Shown piece after piece: positions 11,470-23,879 of a stretch of DNA of 64,000 bases. The stretch comes from Lasioglossum baleicum (taxonomy: Eukaryota > Arthropoda > Insecta > Hymenoptera > Halictidae), in the NCBI RefSeq assembly GCF_051020765.1, contig NC_134932.1:9858001-9922000 (forward strand), given 5' to 3'. Position numbers and translations under genes: made by a program. Positions within the stretch are counted from its first letter, which is position 1. Each line of letters begins with the position of its first letter. The notes beneath the pieces were generated by a model. The model was not told the DNA's origin, searched no databases, and saw only the letters and a list, made by a program, of their open reading frames with translations.

Positions 11470-14400
11470 CAGAATGCAAAGAATGCAGCAGGGATTCGAT
11501 TTACTTCGAAAATAAAACATTTTTCTGGATGGATCAAGGTTTTTAACATAATATCATAATATGGATATTTGCCAGAGTTTTATTCTGAATACATTCGATG
11601 GAAAACCGAAACACAAGATTGTATTTTAGACATAAAACACAAAAGTGAGACGGCCGAAATAAAAGCATTTGTTTTTTCCATCTGCCAACGAAAACAAAAA
11701 TGTTTTATTTATCGGTCCGTCGACTATTCGATGCACTATTTTAAATATTTTTTTTATGCCCCAGCACGACGCTATTAATCCCGCTGTAAAACCGTGTAAA
11801 ATAATAAATGAAAAAGAGAGGGACGACTGTTCTCGTAACGGTGCACGCTAAAGCATTTGGCGGCACGTTGCAATCCCGGGGTAGTATGATAGAGCACGGA
11901 TATTACGAGGAAAGGAATTATAATAATAAGAGGATAAGTAGAAAAAAAAGGAGCTTGGAATTTGGCTGAGCGATGATGCGGGATGAATAAAGAGGACTCT
12001 GCTCGCGAGAGTAGGAGACGGGGATATTGGATGAGTGATGCGAGAATATTGGTATGTAGAAATTCAAGAAGAGATACCTAGAGGAGAATATGCGTGAGTG
12101 ATCTTATAGATTGTACAGCAAACTTCCAGAATTTATTCTCGCTTCGGTAGATATCAATGGTTGCATATTTAATAACTAGAACTGCGGAGGCTCGGGAAAA
12201 ACACTTTTATAAAGTCAGAGAAATTTTCTTTCCCGATACTTTCAATACGTTCTGGAGAAGACGAATCTGTATTGGATTCCGTTAGATCTTGAATCTCGCG
12301 ATCTTGGAAGAATCTCTCGCGTTGTTACACGTGTATATCTCCTGCTGATATTGTAGTACAACGTCAGATACATAGATGTTGACAGATTGAAGATTTTTGA
12401 GTCGCAACTCACAATTTCTGTTTCTCTGAAAGCATCAATTAAATTGTATACGATTGACAGATTTTGGGGGACTAGTTTGTCATCAGAAAAACCGCATTTC
12501 CAAAATCGTGGATCAGTCGGTCAGCTTTCGAATCGGCCTGTACCCGGCTGCCCCTTCTTTTTTAATTCAGGAGAGCGCTCAGTCGCGTTTTAATTGCCCA
12601 GCGATGGGATCGGCCGTGCACCGGCAATAACGCTAATGCCCAGGATATCGATAATTAGAGTTAATTGGTTTCCACGATAGAAAATGGCGGCTCGGTGAGA
12701 ACCGGCTCGGACAGCAACGTCGCGTCGCGCGAAGACGAGACGAGACGAGACGTTTACCATTTTGCGGGGCGATACGCGACGCGCAACCGAAGACGAATGA
12801 TAAATTAATTCGATAAAGATGTTCATTAGGGAGCGGGCAATATCTCATTTTAGTGGCTGCCCAGCTATCTGGACACATGTATCTCCCCGAATTCCTGTTC
12901 TCGTTACCGGCGCGGCATTCTCTCGGCCCCGATCCGTTCTCGCTTCCTCGGCTTTCTAATACGTCCTCGGGAACGATTTACGCGTTCCCATGGCTAACCG
13001 AGGGCCCCGGGGGACGATCGAGGAGGATCGAGGTGGATCGCGGTGGATCGTTTACACCGCGAACGGGCCGCGGCACGCCGGCGGATGATTAACGACTATG
13101 ATAATCCCGCGTCTCTTCAGGATTTTTCCGGCTCCGGGGCGACTCGCCGGAATGGTCATTTTGCAACGTCCATTTCACTCGGCCGCGACGGCCAATCAGC
13201 GAACCGACACGCGAAACCGACGCCACTTTCTCCGGCCGAGATCGACTCTCTTGATATATTGCTTCTAGATTCCAGTTCGAGATTTTTTTCACCGCTGGCT
13301 CGAGCATTGTTTGCCGAATATTTTCGGCGGACGCCGACGAATCCATCTTTGCTCTTATCTTCTTGGCCAGGGGTGTGAATATCATTTGGCTTTTGCACCG
13401 ATCCTGCGTGCACCCCTGATCGATTCAATTTCGCCTAAGACTGCCAGAGCACTGTCGGCTTTTTCTTCTTTGAGTCCGAGAAGCAGCTCAGTTTTGTTCC
13501 TCGTTCGGGAAGTTGGTTCGTACGGCGGTGTTCATGATTAGATTTCCCGAAAGCTGGTTTTCAATTTATGCACATAATGCAAATTCATGTTGGGAAGTAC
13601 TAAAGCATTAACATAAAGATTATCGCATTGTTTGTATTTATTTAGCAACATTAAAGGAACACATTCCCAAAGAAACTCTTCGGACTACCTAAAAAAGTTA
13701 TGAACAAGAACTTCCAGCATTTTCTCAAGAAAATACAAGTCGTCTAGTGGTCTTTATAGAACGTGGTCGATAAGCGTGTCAAAAGGGGGTGCAAGAGAAA
13801 AGTGTGTATCCGTGAAGACTATCGCTCAATTAGCACAGGGTATCCGTCGGTTATCTGCGGACGCACGCGAGTCGCGGTGTCCTTCAGTCTCGCGAATTAA
13901 GGATTCGCCGGGCGCAGCTTCCTGTTACGTGATGCGTTTAATCCCCGAAAGCATGGACCGACGTGTTTTACGAGCCGGCGGTGCACGTTTCGGTTTACAA
14001 AACCGGATTCGCGGCCGATCCTTCGCCTTCGAATTAATCGGAACCGATTCTGGTTCCCCGATTGCGATGGACGTCGAGAAAGACTCGCGAACGCGTTCCT
14101 AACGGTGGTGTACATTCACATTCGCAGAAAGCAATCTCAATCCATGTGAAGATGTTCTTGAATCTTTAATAACTATCGATGCACTGCATATTCACCAACA
14201 CCTAATTTCACTATTAACACTCAGATCCCCGAAAGCCGGTACGGAAAACAAATTCGCGCGTTCATTTCCGGTCTCTAACGCCGCGAGAGCAAAGCAAGCC
14301 CCCAATTACACGTTATTAAAACATTCATCCGCGTCTTGCGGATCGAACAAACGCGACGGCGCTCGCTCCGGTGATTACACATTTAATTGCAAAATTATCA

Positions 14401-15380
14401 AAGTGTCCCCCACCCTGTTAATCCTCTTCCGACCTCCGTGGAGATTACCAAAAAACATCTAATAAATTATTCCCGGCCATATTGTCGCTAATTAAAATGG
14501 AACGAGTTCCCTCGGCGCGAAGTTTAAAGAGACGGGGACAAAGGGACGAACTGTGGGGGTGGGAAAGGGAAAGATAGGAGAGGGACAGAGTGGATGGAAA
14601 GTGTACCGATAGGAACGTCACCGAGAAATGGTATGATAAAATTAACACACGTTTTCCAGCGCCCGCGTGCGACGCGTATTTTTCAATGCTCCCGCCAACC
14701 ATCGTCGACGTCGTCGACGGATTTTCCAGTTTGAGAGCCGGGTGCGCGGAAGCCGCGACGGTATTTCGTAATTGAGGTACAACCGGAATACCAAATGGCA
14801 AGTTGAAAATCCAGGCCCCGCGCGGGATTCCGTACCGCGCGGTAACGAATTACATTCTCCAAAACGTTACAATAACCGATGCAAATAAGGGAACTTTTCC
14901 ATCGGCGCGGGGGATTTTGTCCGTCGGCGCGGAATAACGCGCGGAGAGCAGCGCCACGGTACAGGAGCCACGAAGGAAAGAGCTACAGGATTGTTATTTA
15001 CATCCGCAAACACCGGCCCGGACCTCCGGTGTAAATGCTCGACGTTTAACGCGGCCGTCTCGCGCGAGTGAACTTTAATGGTGTTGTAAATAATATTTGT
15101 TCGGAATTATTCCGAGCGTCGCGTCGCCTGAGCTTGTTTCCCTGCTCGAATCGAACCCGAGCCGCGCTCAAACAAAACGAAGAACCCGAGAGCTGAAAGA
15201 GAAATCGACGGCGGCGATTGTCGGTTTGAATTCGGGCAAAATTCTAGAAACATGCCGGATGAATTGTCTGTACGCCGCCATTTTGTGCGAAGCGGGAAAG
15301 AAAAACAATTTGTTTGCACTGTTTTCAATTTCACGTAACGAATTCCCAATGAAAATTTTCCGGTTCATTTGTGCACCTTC
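11470..15380. other. Gene-free stretch, about 3.9 kb
   Basis: No gene is recognised. Small simple repeats occur: GAGAC units near 12735-12750 and four degenerate copies of GAGGTGGATCG at 13018-13050. GC-rich islands lie around 12690-13370, 13880-14100 and 14940-15320, each producing overlapping frames under 120 codons on both strands without motifs. The AT-rich parts show nothing distinctive. Confidence 0.4.
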
Positions 15381-15384
15381 TTAA

Positions 15385-15603
15385 CCTCTTGCCGTAGATT
15401 TTCTTTTACAGGTACGGTGATTAGAACGTCTGTATGGGGAAAGAGAATGTATAGTTTTTGTATGGCTACATTTATTTTAATGGTTAAATATTGATTGCAA
15501 ACGAATCAAATTTTATTTCATCTAAAATGAAACGCGTCACATTCATACTTGTTAGACTTCGTTAAAAACTTTGAATTCTGGCTTGTCAAAGTGCGGCAAG
15601 GAA
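15385..15603. mobile_element. piggyBac-type MITE, CCTCTTGCCGTA ends
   Basis: TTAA flanks both ends (15381-15384, 15604-15607). The left end is CCTCTTGCCGTA and the inverted right end is TTCCTTGCCGCA, so the terminal repeats are diverged. The interior is AT-rich and noncoding. The right half recurs at about 42183-42287 with the same order of blocks (TTAAATATTGATT, CATCTAAAA, TTAGAC), which confirms a dispersed family. Confidence 0.65.
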
Positions 15604-15609
15604 TTAAAC

Positions 15610-16540
15610 AGGCTCTTAGGGGTTAAACAGGCAGGTTAAACAGGGTTTTAATCCTTCAACCGATTAAAAAATAGATACAAATCGCGTTTCCCGAATTTAG
15701 CGCGCCACAGATCGGAACAGCAATTTATATTAACCAAAAGCTGGGCGCATGGGTGAAAAAAAGGATAGCTGTGGGAAATTGCACGCGCGATACCCCGGGC
15801 CGGAATTATAAATTCTAATTTCGTTCGAGCGCCGCCGTGATGTATTTATATTCCTTCGGAACGTTTTAATGAAAGCAAACAGCGATTTTTGTCGCGGATG
15901 GAAATTTGTCAGGCTCGTGTGTAAATAATAACGTTTACAGCGGGCCGGATAACAAATTTGCCGGCAAAAAATCTGGCTGGAAATGGATCGCTGGTTACGA
16001 TAACGCATACCACAAATATTCCGATTTGCGAATGATTGGACCAATTATTTGATCGAATTTGTTAAATCTTAATGTATCCGCCTGAACAAAAATGGTTATA
16101 AAATTAGTAGTTTAATTTCGCATAAAATTGGATGTTTACATAAACCCCAGTTAAACCAGAACTGGAAGATTCAGTGCTGATAGTCGGCGCATAAAAATGT
16201 GAAGAATATTCAACAGAAAAATATATTCAACATAAATTCCGAACGTAGATCGTAATCGGCGGTCTTAATCGTCGCGATAAGATTGATTTACTATTTCGTG
16301 TGAAAGCTGCATTACCGACCACTACGAAGATGCATTGTTAGACTGCAATAATGCAACCAGCGTTAATTGGCGATAAAACGTAACCCGTGGATCATTATGA
16401 AAATATGATGTACAGTGCAACCCGTAATTGCTTCCAAACATGAAACTACATCAGAAGTCTCTAGAGGAAGAATACTGGGGGTGCGCTAACGTTTCAGCAT
16501 GCGATAGTGAGGATTCTGTTCCATTTGTTACTATTCTAAC
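15610..16540. other. Gene-free stretch
   Basis: This stretch holds a short run of TTAAACAGG units at 15605-15645 and otherwise AT-rich DNA. The 104-codon minus frame at 15730-16044 has no recognisable domain. Nothing else is supported. Confidence 0.4.
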
Positions 16541-16544
16541 ACCA

Positions 16545-17390
16545 CAAGGAAAAAAATATATATAAAAAAAAACTGTATAAAAACCACGCTTATATTACAA
16601 TGCACTAAAAAGAAGAAATGAATTTTTTTCCTGGTTCTCCCAAAAATTTAATATAAATCTAAATAAAATCATGACATTAGTGACTATAAAAATAAAAGCC
16701 TGAAGATTACGTCAATATAGTTCAGCGCTCCACGCTTTTATTTTTATTGTCACTAATGTCATGATTTTATTTAAATTAATATTAAATTTTTGGGGAAACC
16801 AGGAAAATAGTTATTTTCTCCTTTTTAGTGCATTTTAATATAAGCGTGGTTTATAAGAAGTTTTTTTATATATATTTTGCAATTTTTTACTTTTTAGTCT
16901 TTTTTAAATGGAACGCAAGATATAGTAATACTGGTATGAAATAATAAAATATAGAAAAGCAAGATATGGAAATATACGCGAGATGGAATAAGGGGATTAC
17001 TCCGAAAGACGACGTTTCTTGATGGAGTCCGAAATTGTCCGAATTGGAACTCAATGAATGGAACACCGCACTCTCCTTCTGAGCGAAGTGGATCAGTGAA
17101 GTGGGGATGAGTCGGAGTGGGACCGCGTAGTGGAGTAGGGAGCGCTGGTGCGCGGAGTGGGGATCGCTGAACACAATGACGTACTACTGAGCGTCGCGCG
17201 GCGATGTGTGACGGTTAATATTAAAATTTTTTTCTCCTAGACGCACAGTTTTTTTAAAAATTTGTTTTTGAATATTGCATTGTCATCCACTTCTGAGCTA
17301 TATTTAAAGTTTCAAGTCTCTAGCTCATCGGGAAGAAGTTTAAAATTCGATTACAAGATTTGACGCGTACAACAACGACAACGTCATCTA
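16545..17390 (-). mobile_element. Hairpin-bearing repeat family X, copy 1
   Basis: Bases 17030-17390, read on the minus strand, match 47120-47450 in order. They share the blocks CCCGATGAGCTAGAGACTTG, GATGACAATGCAATA and the GC-rich CAGCGATCCCCACTCCGCGC. Bases 16554-16878 form a foldback: arms of about 145 bases around a loop of about 35, with CATGACATTAGTGAC facing GTCACTAATGTCATG. The body plus terminal hairpin layout recurs in family Y. No transposase is seen, and the class is undetermined. Confidence 0.65.
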
Positions 17391-17577
17391 CACGGCAAGC
17401 TAACATGAGCGTGGTAAAAAATACTAAAAAAAATTACAACTTAAAACAGAAATCTTCAATTTACAAAAGACTGAAAATTGGTACAATGGAATTTTGTGAA
17501 GTTCAAGACTGTTTTCAAAAATCAACCTTTCAGAAAGGTTGAAAATTATTTGATGGATGATAAAAATCTTAAAAATT

Positions 17578-17898
17578 CTACGCAACAATGCGTTCCTCCT
17601 CTTCGACTGTCTTAGACAAATAAAATTCATAACTGGTCCTGCTGTTTCTCAAAAGAATGCAAAGCCACCCCGTGACCTCTCGATCGCAGAAATAGATCGC
17701 CAGCATTAAGACGACTAAAAAAGGGAAGACCGGGGTGCAGCTCACCATGTAAAAACCGTGGACAATCGAACGGTGAATCCTGGGTAGCTGGAGGTTTGGT
17801 GTGCTCTTCGGTAGTGGCAGTTCCCGGCTCACACGGAAAGGGTTGTCGCATTTACGGTGGCTCTGTCGTGGTGGGTCGCTTCGGGGTAAAAACGTCAC
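17578..17898 (-). CDS. Candidate small ORF with membrane segment, unrecognised
   Basis: This minus-strand frame is 106 codons with a GTG first codon. The first ATG is at 17748 and would give 56 residues. An acceptor-like CTACCCAG lies about 35 bases upstream of that ATG. The part after it has balanced codon use and a hydrophobic stretch (CTPVFPFLVVLMLAIYF) followed by a charged C-terminus ending in EEEERIVA. This would suit a small membrane protein or a terminal exon. I recognise no family, and the upstream frame is Pro/Arg-rich and may be noncoding. Confidence 0.22.
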   Translation of the reverse strand: MTFLPRSDPPRQSHRKCDNPFRVSRELPLPKSTPNLQLPRIHRSIVHGFYMVSCTPVFPFLVVLMLAIYFCDREVTGWLCILLRNSRTSYEFYLSKTVEEEERIVA

Positions 17899-17899
17899 C

Positions 17900-18990
17900 G
17901 GACCGGAGCCATATAGAGGACGGTTCTTGGCGATCGTTGGAGAAAAGAAAGAAGGGGCCGAATCGACGAAACGTCGAATTGAGTACCGCCCTAATCGTGT
18001 CGAGATCTGGTCCTATGGTGTGATGCACGTGGGTATATGGCGTACTTAGTCGACAGCGAGCAGAGATCAACGGGAAGGCAGAAGGGGGATCAACAGCGGG
18101 GAGAGAGATAAAGGGAGAAGGGGAGTCTATGGGACATCGGAAGGGAACGTCGAGAGAAAGGGGGTGGGGGAGAGAGATGGGGGTACGGAACGAGGAAAGA
18201 AATGACGGAGAAAGGGGGAGGACAGAGCGTATACGGTTGGAGTGAATGAGAGTTCTCCGATGGTAGAAGGAGTATCACAGGAGGGTAATATCGGTGAGGG
18301 GAGCGGAGAGGACAGGAGAGACTGCTGACGGTGGTCGAGAGCGCCGATCGAGCGTGGGTTGCGGGGCTGGCTAATGCGAATATGCTGTCGTCCAGATAGA
18401 AAGAGATACCCGATAGCGAATCTGTGTCCGACACGGATGTCGAATTAGCTTGGATTTAGGTTGCCCGGGGAACTGACAAATAGTTATTGCTTGATTAGGT
18501 GCTGGTACTACCGGCACCTACCGTACCGACCAAACCAACCCCCTTTCCCTTTTTATCTTTCTCTCTCCCTGCCCTCTTTCTTTATCCAGCAAGAAGACCG
18601 CCGATTTTTCGGCAGCAGCGCAGGGGTAGTTTATCACCGAAGTCTTTATCGTTTAGAGAATACGGCCGAGGGATTTTCGAAGGGAACGACCACCGACAAG
18701 GAACTCGGGATACCGTTCCAGCCAACGTTTACGAGGAACGTGAACGTTCCTCGATCCAGATCTCTACCCCCGTATTGTTTGTCGTGGCGGAGCTTTGGTT
18801 TTTCGGTATTATCCCTTCGCCGAGTTTCCCTGCCATGGACCATGGTTATCGGCTCTATGGGGTGAATCTTCTAAGCAACCGGTTCGAGATCGGGGGCAAT
18901 CTACCCCTCGCATGGAAATTGAGTTAGATTCAGACTGTGTCTTTTTCTTTTGTTTAATCATCACTGTAATGGTTTCAAAATTTGTGTCAT
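17900..18990. other. Gene-free stretch, purine-rich then pyrimidine-rich
   Basis: Bases 18060-18320 are GA/GGGA-rich on the plus strand, and 18530-18600 are CT-rich. Long overlapping frames at 18090-18434 (-) and 18461-18927 (+) are low in complexity and lack domains. UTR or intron are both possible. No gene is called. Confidence 0.35.
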
Positions 18991-18993
18991 AGG

Positions 18994-19162
18994 TAGACTG
19001 CGGATCTATATGCAAAATATAAATTGTAAATGTTATTTCTTCCCTTAATGATTTTAATAGAGAAGCAATCATATATTGACATGTTTCATTTTTTACATTT
19101 CTCTTCTATTTTGAATTTCATCTTCCGAATTTTGGTATAAATGCATACAGATCCGCAGTCTA
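18994..19162. mobile_element. TAGACTG-family MITE (copy c), intact
   Basis: This is the most complete copy of the family, at 169 bp. The left end is TAGACTGCGGATCTATATGC and the inverted right end is TAGACTGCGGATCTGTATGC (19 of 20). The interior shares ATTTTAATAG, ATCATATATTGA and TTTTGAATTTCATC with copies at 1978 and 7081. There is no coding capacity. The 8 bases outside the two ends match only in part, so the target-site type stays uncertain. Confidence 0.75.
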
Positions 19163-19169
19163 GTCTGGG

Positions 19170-19829
19170 CTTGCTGTTTCAATCCTTTGCGTCGTATACA
19201 TTTTAAAAAGGGATGGTCGAGTCAGACAATTATGTTGTGAGCAGATAGGCTATAATCGTTACTCGAAAATTGTACAGCGTAAAAATCAAGAATGGAAGAG
19301 GTCTTTTAGAAAATTCTACTGTTCTTTTTTACGTTGGTGGCTCACCGTGTTCGTAAAGCTTATATGACTCTTGTGAAATGAAATTTTATTCTACAGCCTT
19401 TGAAATTTTTATAACTCAACAGAATTGGAATCAGTTGAGTCTGCATATGTTTCGATGTATTTAGTTTCTGGAAATCATAGTATCCGATACTCTAAAAAAA
19501 AAAGAAGAAATCATTTTCATGTCGAGAAATTCATTGAAAGCAACGAAGTATCGGTCTTTTTCCGTTTCTAACTGAATTTCCTGCCGCGGTAAAATTGCAC
19601 AGTCCCCATTGGGTTTTGCGTGAACACCGTGTACATGCGCGTGACTGAATATTGCATGTAACACGGTACCGGGGCACAGGATTGGGAAGCGTTTCGCTTT
19701 TAAACAGCTTTTGTCGCAAGGAAATCCCTAATTTCGCGTGATCAACCGTGCAAGGGATGAACGTATTAATGGCCGGGAGCCCCGATCGAAATTGGGACAG
19801 CAACGGTAATAACTCGGAAATTAGAATGC
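19170..19829. other. Gene-free stretch
   Basis: No feature is recognised. Minus-strand frames at 19461-19803 overlap each other and show no motif. Confidence 0.4.
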
Positions 19830-20010
19830 CGGCCGAATAGGATTATAAATTTAAATCACGGATCATATAGTAATTAATTTCGAATTACGCCTGCCGCGCG
19901 TCCCATGTGCCCGGCCCGGCTAAATTAATTTGTAATTAGCAATTACACCGATGTTTGCCATTAACAAAGGAATTAATCATTAATTGCGAGTAATTTAACA
20001 AATAAAGTCG
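19830..20010. promoter_or_regulatory. AT-rich block with clustered TAATTA cores
   Basis: Within 180 bases there are many TAATTA/ATTAAT cores (GTAATTAATTTCG, AAATTAATTTGTAATTAGC, GGAATTAATCATTAATTGCG). These are typical binding cores of homeodomain proteins. A short GC-rich insert with GCCCGGCCCGG lies between them. A role as a developmental enhancer is inference; conservation in related species would be the test. Confidence 0.2.
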
Positions 20011-20681
20011 GCGGTGTCCGGTACTGACTCTCTATCGAAGAGCTCTACCACCTGAATCCGATTGACAAAACTGCATTTAATACTATCATGACACCCAAGC
20101 CATTGCGGGGTCGCGAGCTTCCCAAACTGAAATCTTTTATTCTCTTCATTTCTTCTTTGATCAATTTTACACTAGAACGTAATATACTTGTCTGAGCAAT
20201 TTTGTGTTTAAAAGCGGTCGTGTACGAACTTCGAAGCTGGTTTTCGTCAAAGATGGACAAATGAAATTTTGTTGGCTGGCAGCCCCAGAATGTCGTTCCA
20301 GAATTAATTTTTGTGGTCTATGGGACAATCGTATTCTCGATCGGTCACGTACGATTCATTCCTCATGGCGGCCACTGTTTCGGAAAGGACCATTATAGGC
20401 TGAACGGCCAGCTCGTGGATCACCGATGAAAACGACATTCCAGTTTAGCGGTTGTTTCTGCTCGCAACAGCTCACGCGGGAAAGAGTTATTATGGTTGCC
20501 TTTTATCGTTTCCTTTGGACGTGATCCGACGCTCGAATATACCCGAGCGTAATTTTTCGCCCGCTGTCGTTGGTAAAGCCTCTGTAATTGTCAACTTCGA
20601 CAACTTTCCGGGCCCTCAACCACTCAAAATTGCTTCGTTCTGAATTTTTCTCATTCTACATTTTTTGCGTGACCGTCGTTT
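20011..20681. other. Gene-free stretch
   Basis: Only chance frames under 75 codons on both strands are present, with no recognisable repeat. Confidence 0.4.
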
Positions 20682-20685
20682 TTAA

Positions 20686-20902
20686 CCCTTTACACTCGGG
20701 GCTGATGCGACTCTGGATATTTAATATGAGAACGTTTTAATTGCTGACGATTTTTTTCGGTTCATACGGATGAAATTGAATTTCGCATAGAACATTTCAG
20801 CAGTACGTTAAATGCATATTAGTAACGTAGAAATTGGTATGAGTTATAGCATTAGCCGTGATTTTTAGTGGTTTTTAAGAGTCGTCAGTCGACTGCAGAG
20901 GG
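20686..20902. mobile_element. piggyBac-type MITE, CCCTTTACACTCGG ends
   Basis: TTAA lies at 20682-20685 and 20903-20906. The left end is CCCTTTACACTCGG and the inverted right end is CCCTCTGCAGTCGA. The ends resemble those of the element at 26074-26272, but the interior differs, so it is a sister family. It is 217 bp and noncoding. Confidence 0.7.
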
Positions 20903-20909
20903 TTAAGGA

Positions 20910-22212
20910 ATTATGCGGCTGTTTCGGAGAAATTATTTCAGAGTAAATATTTGAGTCATCAAATTTTCTTTTCACTACGATGTGAATTACTTTTCCACAA
21001 ATTAGAGCCAAGCTCTCCCACGCCAGCAACGATAAAATCCAGCAAGTAATAAATAAAGCTCGGCGAAGAACGGGAGCGTGACCGTGTGGAAATAAATAAA
21101 AGAAAAAAAAATGATACACACCGTGCGAGGAAAAATTTCAATTGGAGTAATTTCGCTAATTGAGCGGGAATAGCTCGCGTCCGCAACAACATCCGCGTAA
21201 GACCGCTCCGCTCGTTGTTTCCTTCTTTAAATATGGATTCCGCCGGATAAGGGGGCGAACGGAAAAATTTCAACGCGTGCTCGCCGACCGGGTGAGCGCG
21301 CGGGATACACGTGGCGGATTTTAAAAAAAATATTTTTCATTCAATTACATTCAATAGAATCGTACAGACCCAGGCCACGGGGAAGGGGTCCGTTGCGAAT
21401 AAAGGCGCAATAATGAAAATCTGTAATAATAATGCAGGCATAAATATCGTAAATTTCGCGGAGCGCCGCGTTCGGTTTGCATTACGGACAGTGATATTCG
21501 ATGCATTGAATTTTTCGAGATTCAATTACAGCAACAAATGGTACGCCGTCTCGCGGAAAAAAGCCTGTGTAATTGGGATGATTAATTTTTAATCGATGCA
21601 CACGCACAGGAAACCGGCGCGCCGGCCGCCGGCATTGTTTTTCCGCATCATCGCCGCGGAGTGCGTGCGCGGCGAACGCATGGTGCGGCCGCGCACTTCA
21701 ATTAGCGTTGATTATTTTTCCGCGGGGATACAATGCCGCTTTTCATCAGTTTATTAATATTTTTTTAAAAGTTGTTCCCGACACACGTTTAACGATATTC
21801 TACCGCCTATGGATTTTCAATAGACCGGGCTAAATACGCGGAGTGATACCGTTGCCCGGGCGCGAAATTAAAACGCATTCACGTTGGCGCTCGCGAAGCC
21901 GCCTCTGGAAGACCCGCGCCCCGCCCCGCTCCGCGCGCGCGCGGACGGTTATTTTAAAAAATTAAATTCCTCTATTCCGCTGGTCCCGTTTTTGCCCGCG
22001 TTAAATCGCTTAATTAAAATTCCCTCGGAAGCGCCGACAGGCGAAAACAAGCTAAATATCGGCCGACGGAGGCCGGACAGACCCGCGCGCGCTGCGAACC
22101 GCGGCCAAACTTCCGTCAAATTCGAAGACGATCGAACCCTGGGTCCCATCTAGACGATTCATGCACCTTCCGGAAATAAAACATTTTATTTGACGCGGGG
22201 ACCAATGATTGG
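20910..22212. other. Gene-free stretch
   Basis: The 21590-21730 part is CpG-rich with GGCGCGCCGGCCGCCGGC. Frames at 20959-21273 and 21884-22153 are chance frames without domains. Nothing is supported. Confidence 0.4.
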
Positions 22213-22270
22213 TAGACTGCGAATTTTATGCGTTTATGACAGAAATGATAGTAGACCAAATTTCAAATGG
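22213..22270. mobile_element. Solo end of TAGACTG family
   Basis: It reads TAGACTGCGAATTTTATGCG and continues into AGTAGACCAAATTTCAAATG. This corresponds to the inverted right end of copy a (2128 leftwards). No partner end is seen. Confidence 0.45.
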
Positions 22271-22555
22271 AACAGCGTGAAAAGTGTAGAATGTTATACA
22301 ATTTTATGAAAGGAGGCTTCGTTTAAGCGAGCATCAATTTTTACAATTCATGAGGCTCCCGGATAGTAGAATTTACAAGTAGAATTGGCCAGCCATGATC
22401 AGACGCGCCAGACAATCCCTAGTCAATAGCGCGCGCTCTCGTCGAATTTTTTCACTTTATTTTCTGGAAAACTAACACTTGGAGAACAAAATTTGACGTC
22501 ATTCTCATTCCAAATTAATTGCATTGGTAATATTTTAATCTTGAAATGAAATCTT

Positions 22556-22871
22556 GGCTGCTCTTTACTTTACCGGACTCAAAAGTGCCTTTCTCCTACG
22601 AATTATGATGTATTTGGTGTGGAATCCAGTAGATTTGTACCCGGTTTCCAGTTTCTTCGCGGTCGTCACTACAAACCAATACGGCGGCGCCCTTACCTCT
22701 CAAAAATGCTCAACTTTAAGCAATCTTTAAGCTCCTCAACTATTGATCCTAGAGGGTCGAAACTTCGATCTTCATCCGCGCCGGGTACAAATCTACTGAA
22801 TTACATACCAAATACGTCATAATTCGTAGGAGAAAGGTACTAATTTTGAGTCCGGTAAACTAAAGTTTACC
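22556..22871. mobile_element. Foldback family FB, copy 1
   Basis: Inverted arms start GGCTGCTCTTTACTTTACCG on the left and, inverted, GGTAAACTTTAGTTTACCGG on the right. Both arms share CTCCTACGAATTATGA and CAGTAGATTTGTACCCGG. The left arm is shortened to about 92 bases while the right is over 200, so the copy has lost part of the left arm and the centre relative to the one at 49891-50411. The 67-codon plus frame inside reads the right arm only and is not a gene. Confidence 0.75.
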
Positions 22872-23879
22872 TAAAATATTTCGTAAAGAGGAACAGTATA
22901 ATAACAATCGACAACAAGAATAGAATATACCTTAACCATTAAGAACATCTAAAAACACACACCGCGAAAACGAAGAAATCAAAAACACAATTTACTAGTG
23001 GTTCAACTTACCAAATTACTCAGCTTCCACAAGAATTTTTAAAACAGTGGTTGAATAATCGTGCATACAATAAGACCTGTCACAACGAAAATTGTCATTA
23101 GCAAGTCTCGCCGCGGTCTACTCGCCCTTCCCCAGCCTCGGTCCGCAAGATCCGATTTTCCACCGGTGTGAAACACGCGAAAAAGGGAAAAAGATCCGCC
23201 ATTGCGCCATCAGAGACAAAAATCGAGAGCAGAAGGGACAAATATCCGCGCGCAAAGCTGGTCGCGAACAAACGTCGGGGGTGAGTCGAAATCCGTCGTT
23301 ATAAAACAACATCGGGAGAATTTGTTTTCTGTGTAACAAAACTCGGGAGCGTCGGCGCATCAAAGTATCGCTCTATTCTTTCTCCTGGGCGGCTCTCGCG
23401 GCCGACGTGTAACAAAAAACCCGGCCGAAAAAAAGACGCGAAGGACCAAATAAAAAAAACAAGGAAAAAGAATCGCGCACAGTGGGGGGAGTTGCACTCG
23501 GAACAACCGATCCTCGCGGACCAAAAAAAAAAAGAAAGCAGAACACAAAGTAAAAAAACAAGCGACGGAATAAAAAGACGAAAGATCGATAGAGACACGC
23601 GTCTGTTCCCGGAGTCATGTGCGCGCGGCATTCGTCATTTTTTCGTCGTATTCCATGCATGTCTGAGTGGTGTCCTACAAGTAATGATTACCCGGATTAC
23701 CAGAATTTCCCATGTGTGCGGCCAACAGCACTCGGCCTGTATCTCATCAGCGGGAACTTCTCTGCTTCGAGAGATCGATAACGAAGGGCGGACGAGAAAC
23801 GAACGAGATCGAGTCCGATCCCTGTGTTACCTGAAGCCATTCCGGGAATCGTTTGCTCGGCGAATTAACATATAAATTA
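22872..23879. other. Gene-free stretch
   Basis: AT-rich to 23090, then GC/A-rich. The frames at 23299-23660 (-) and 23492-23875 (+) are antisense to each other in an A/G-rich run and carry no domain. Confidence 0.35.

Noticed and set aside
15120..15165. Minus-strand GGTTCGATTC resembling a tRNA T-loop
   Set aside because: The stem pairing fails and no upstream tRNA arms are present.
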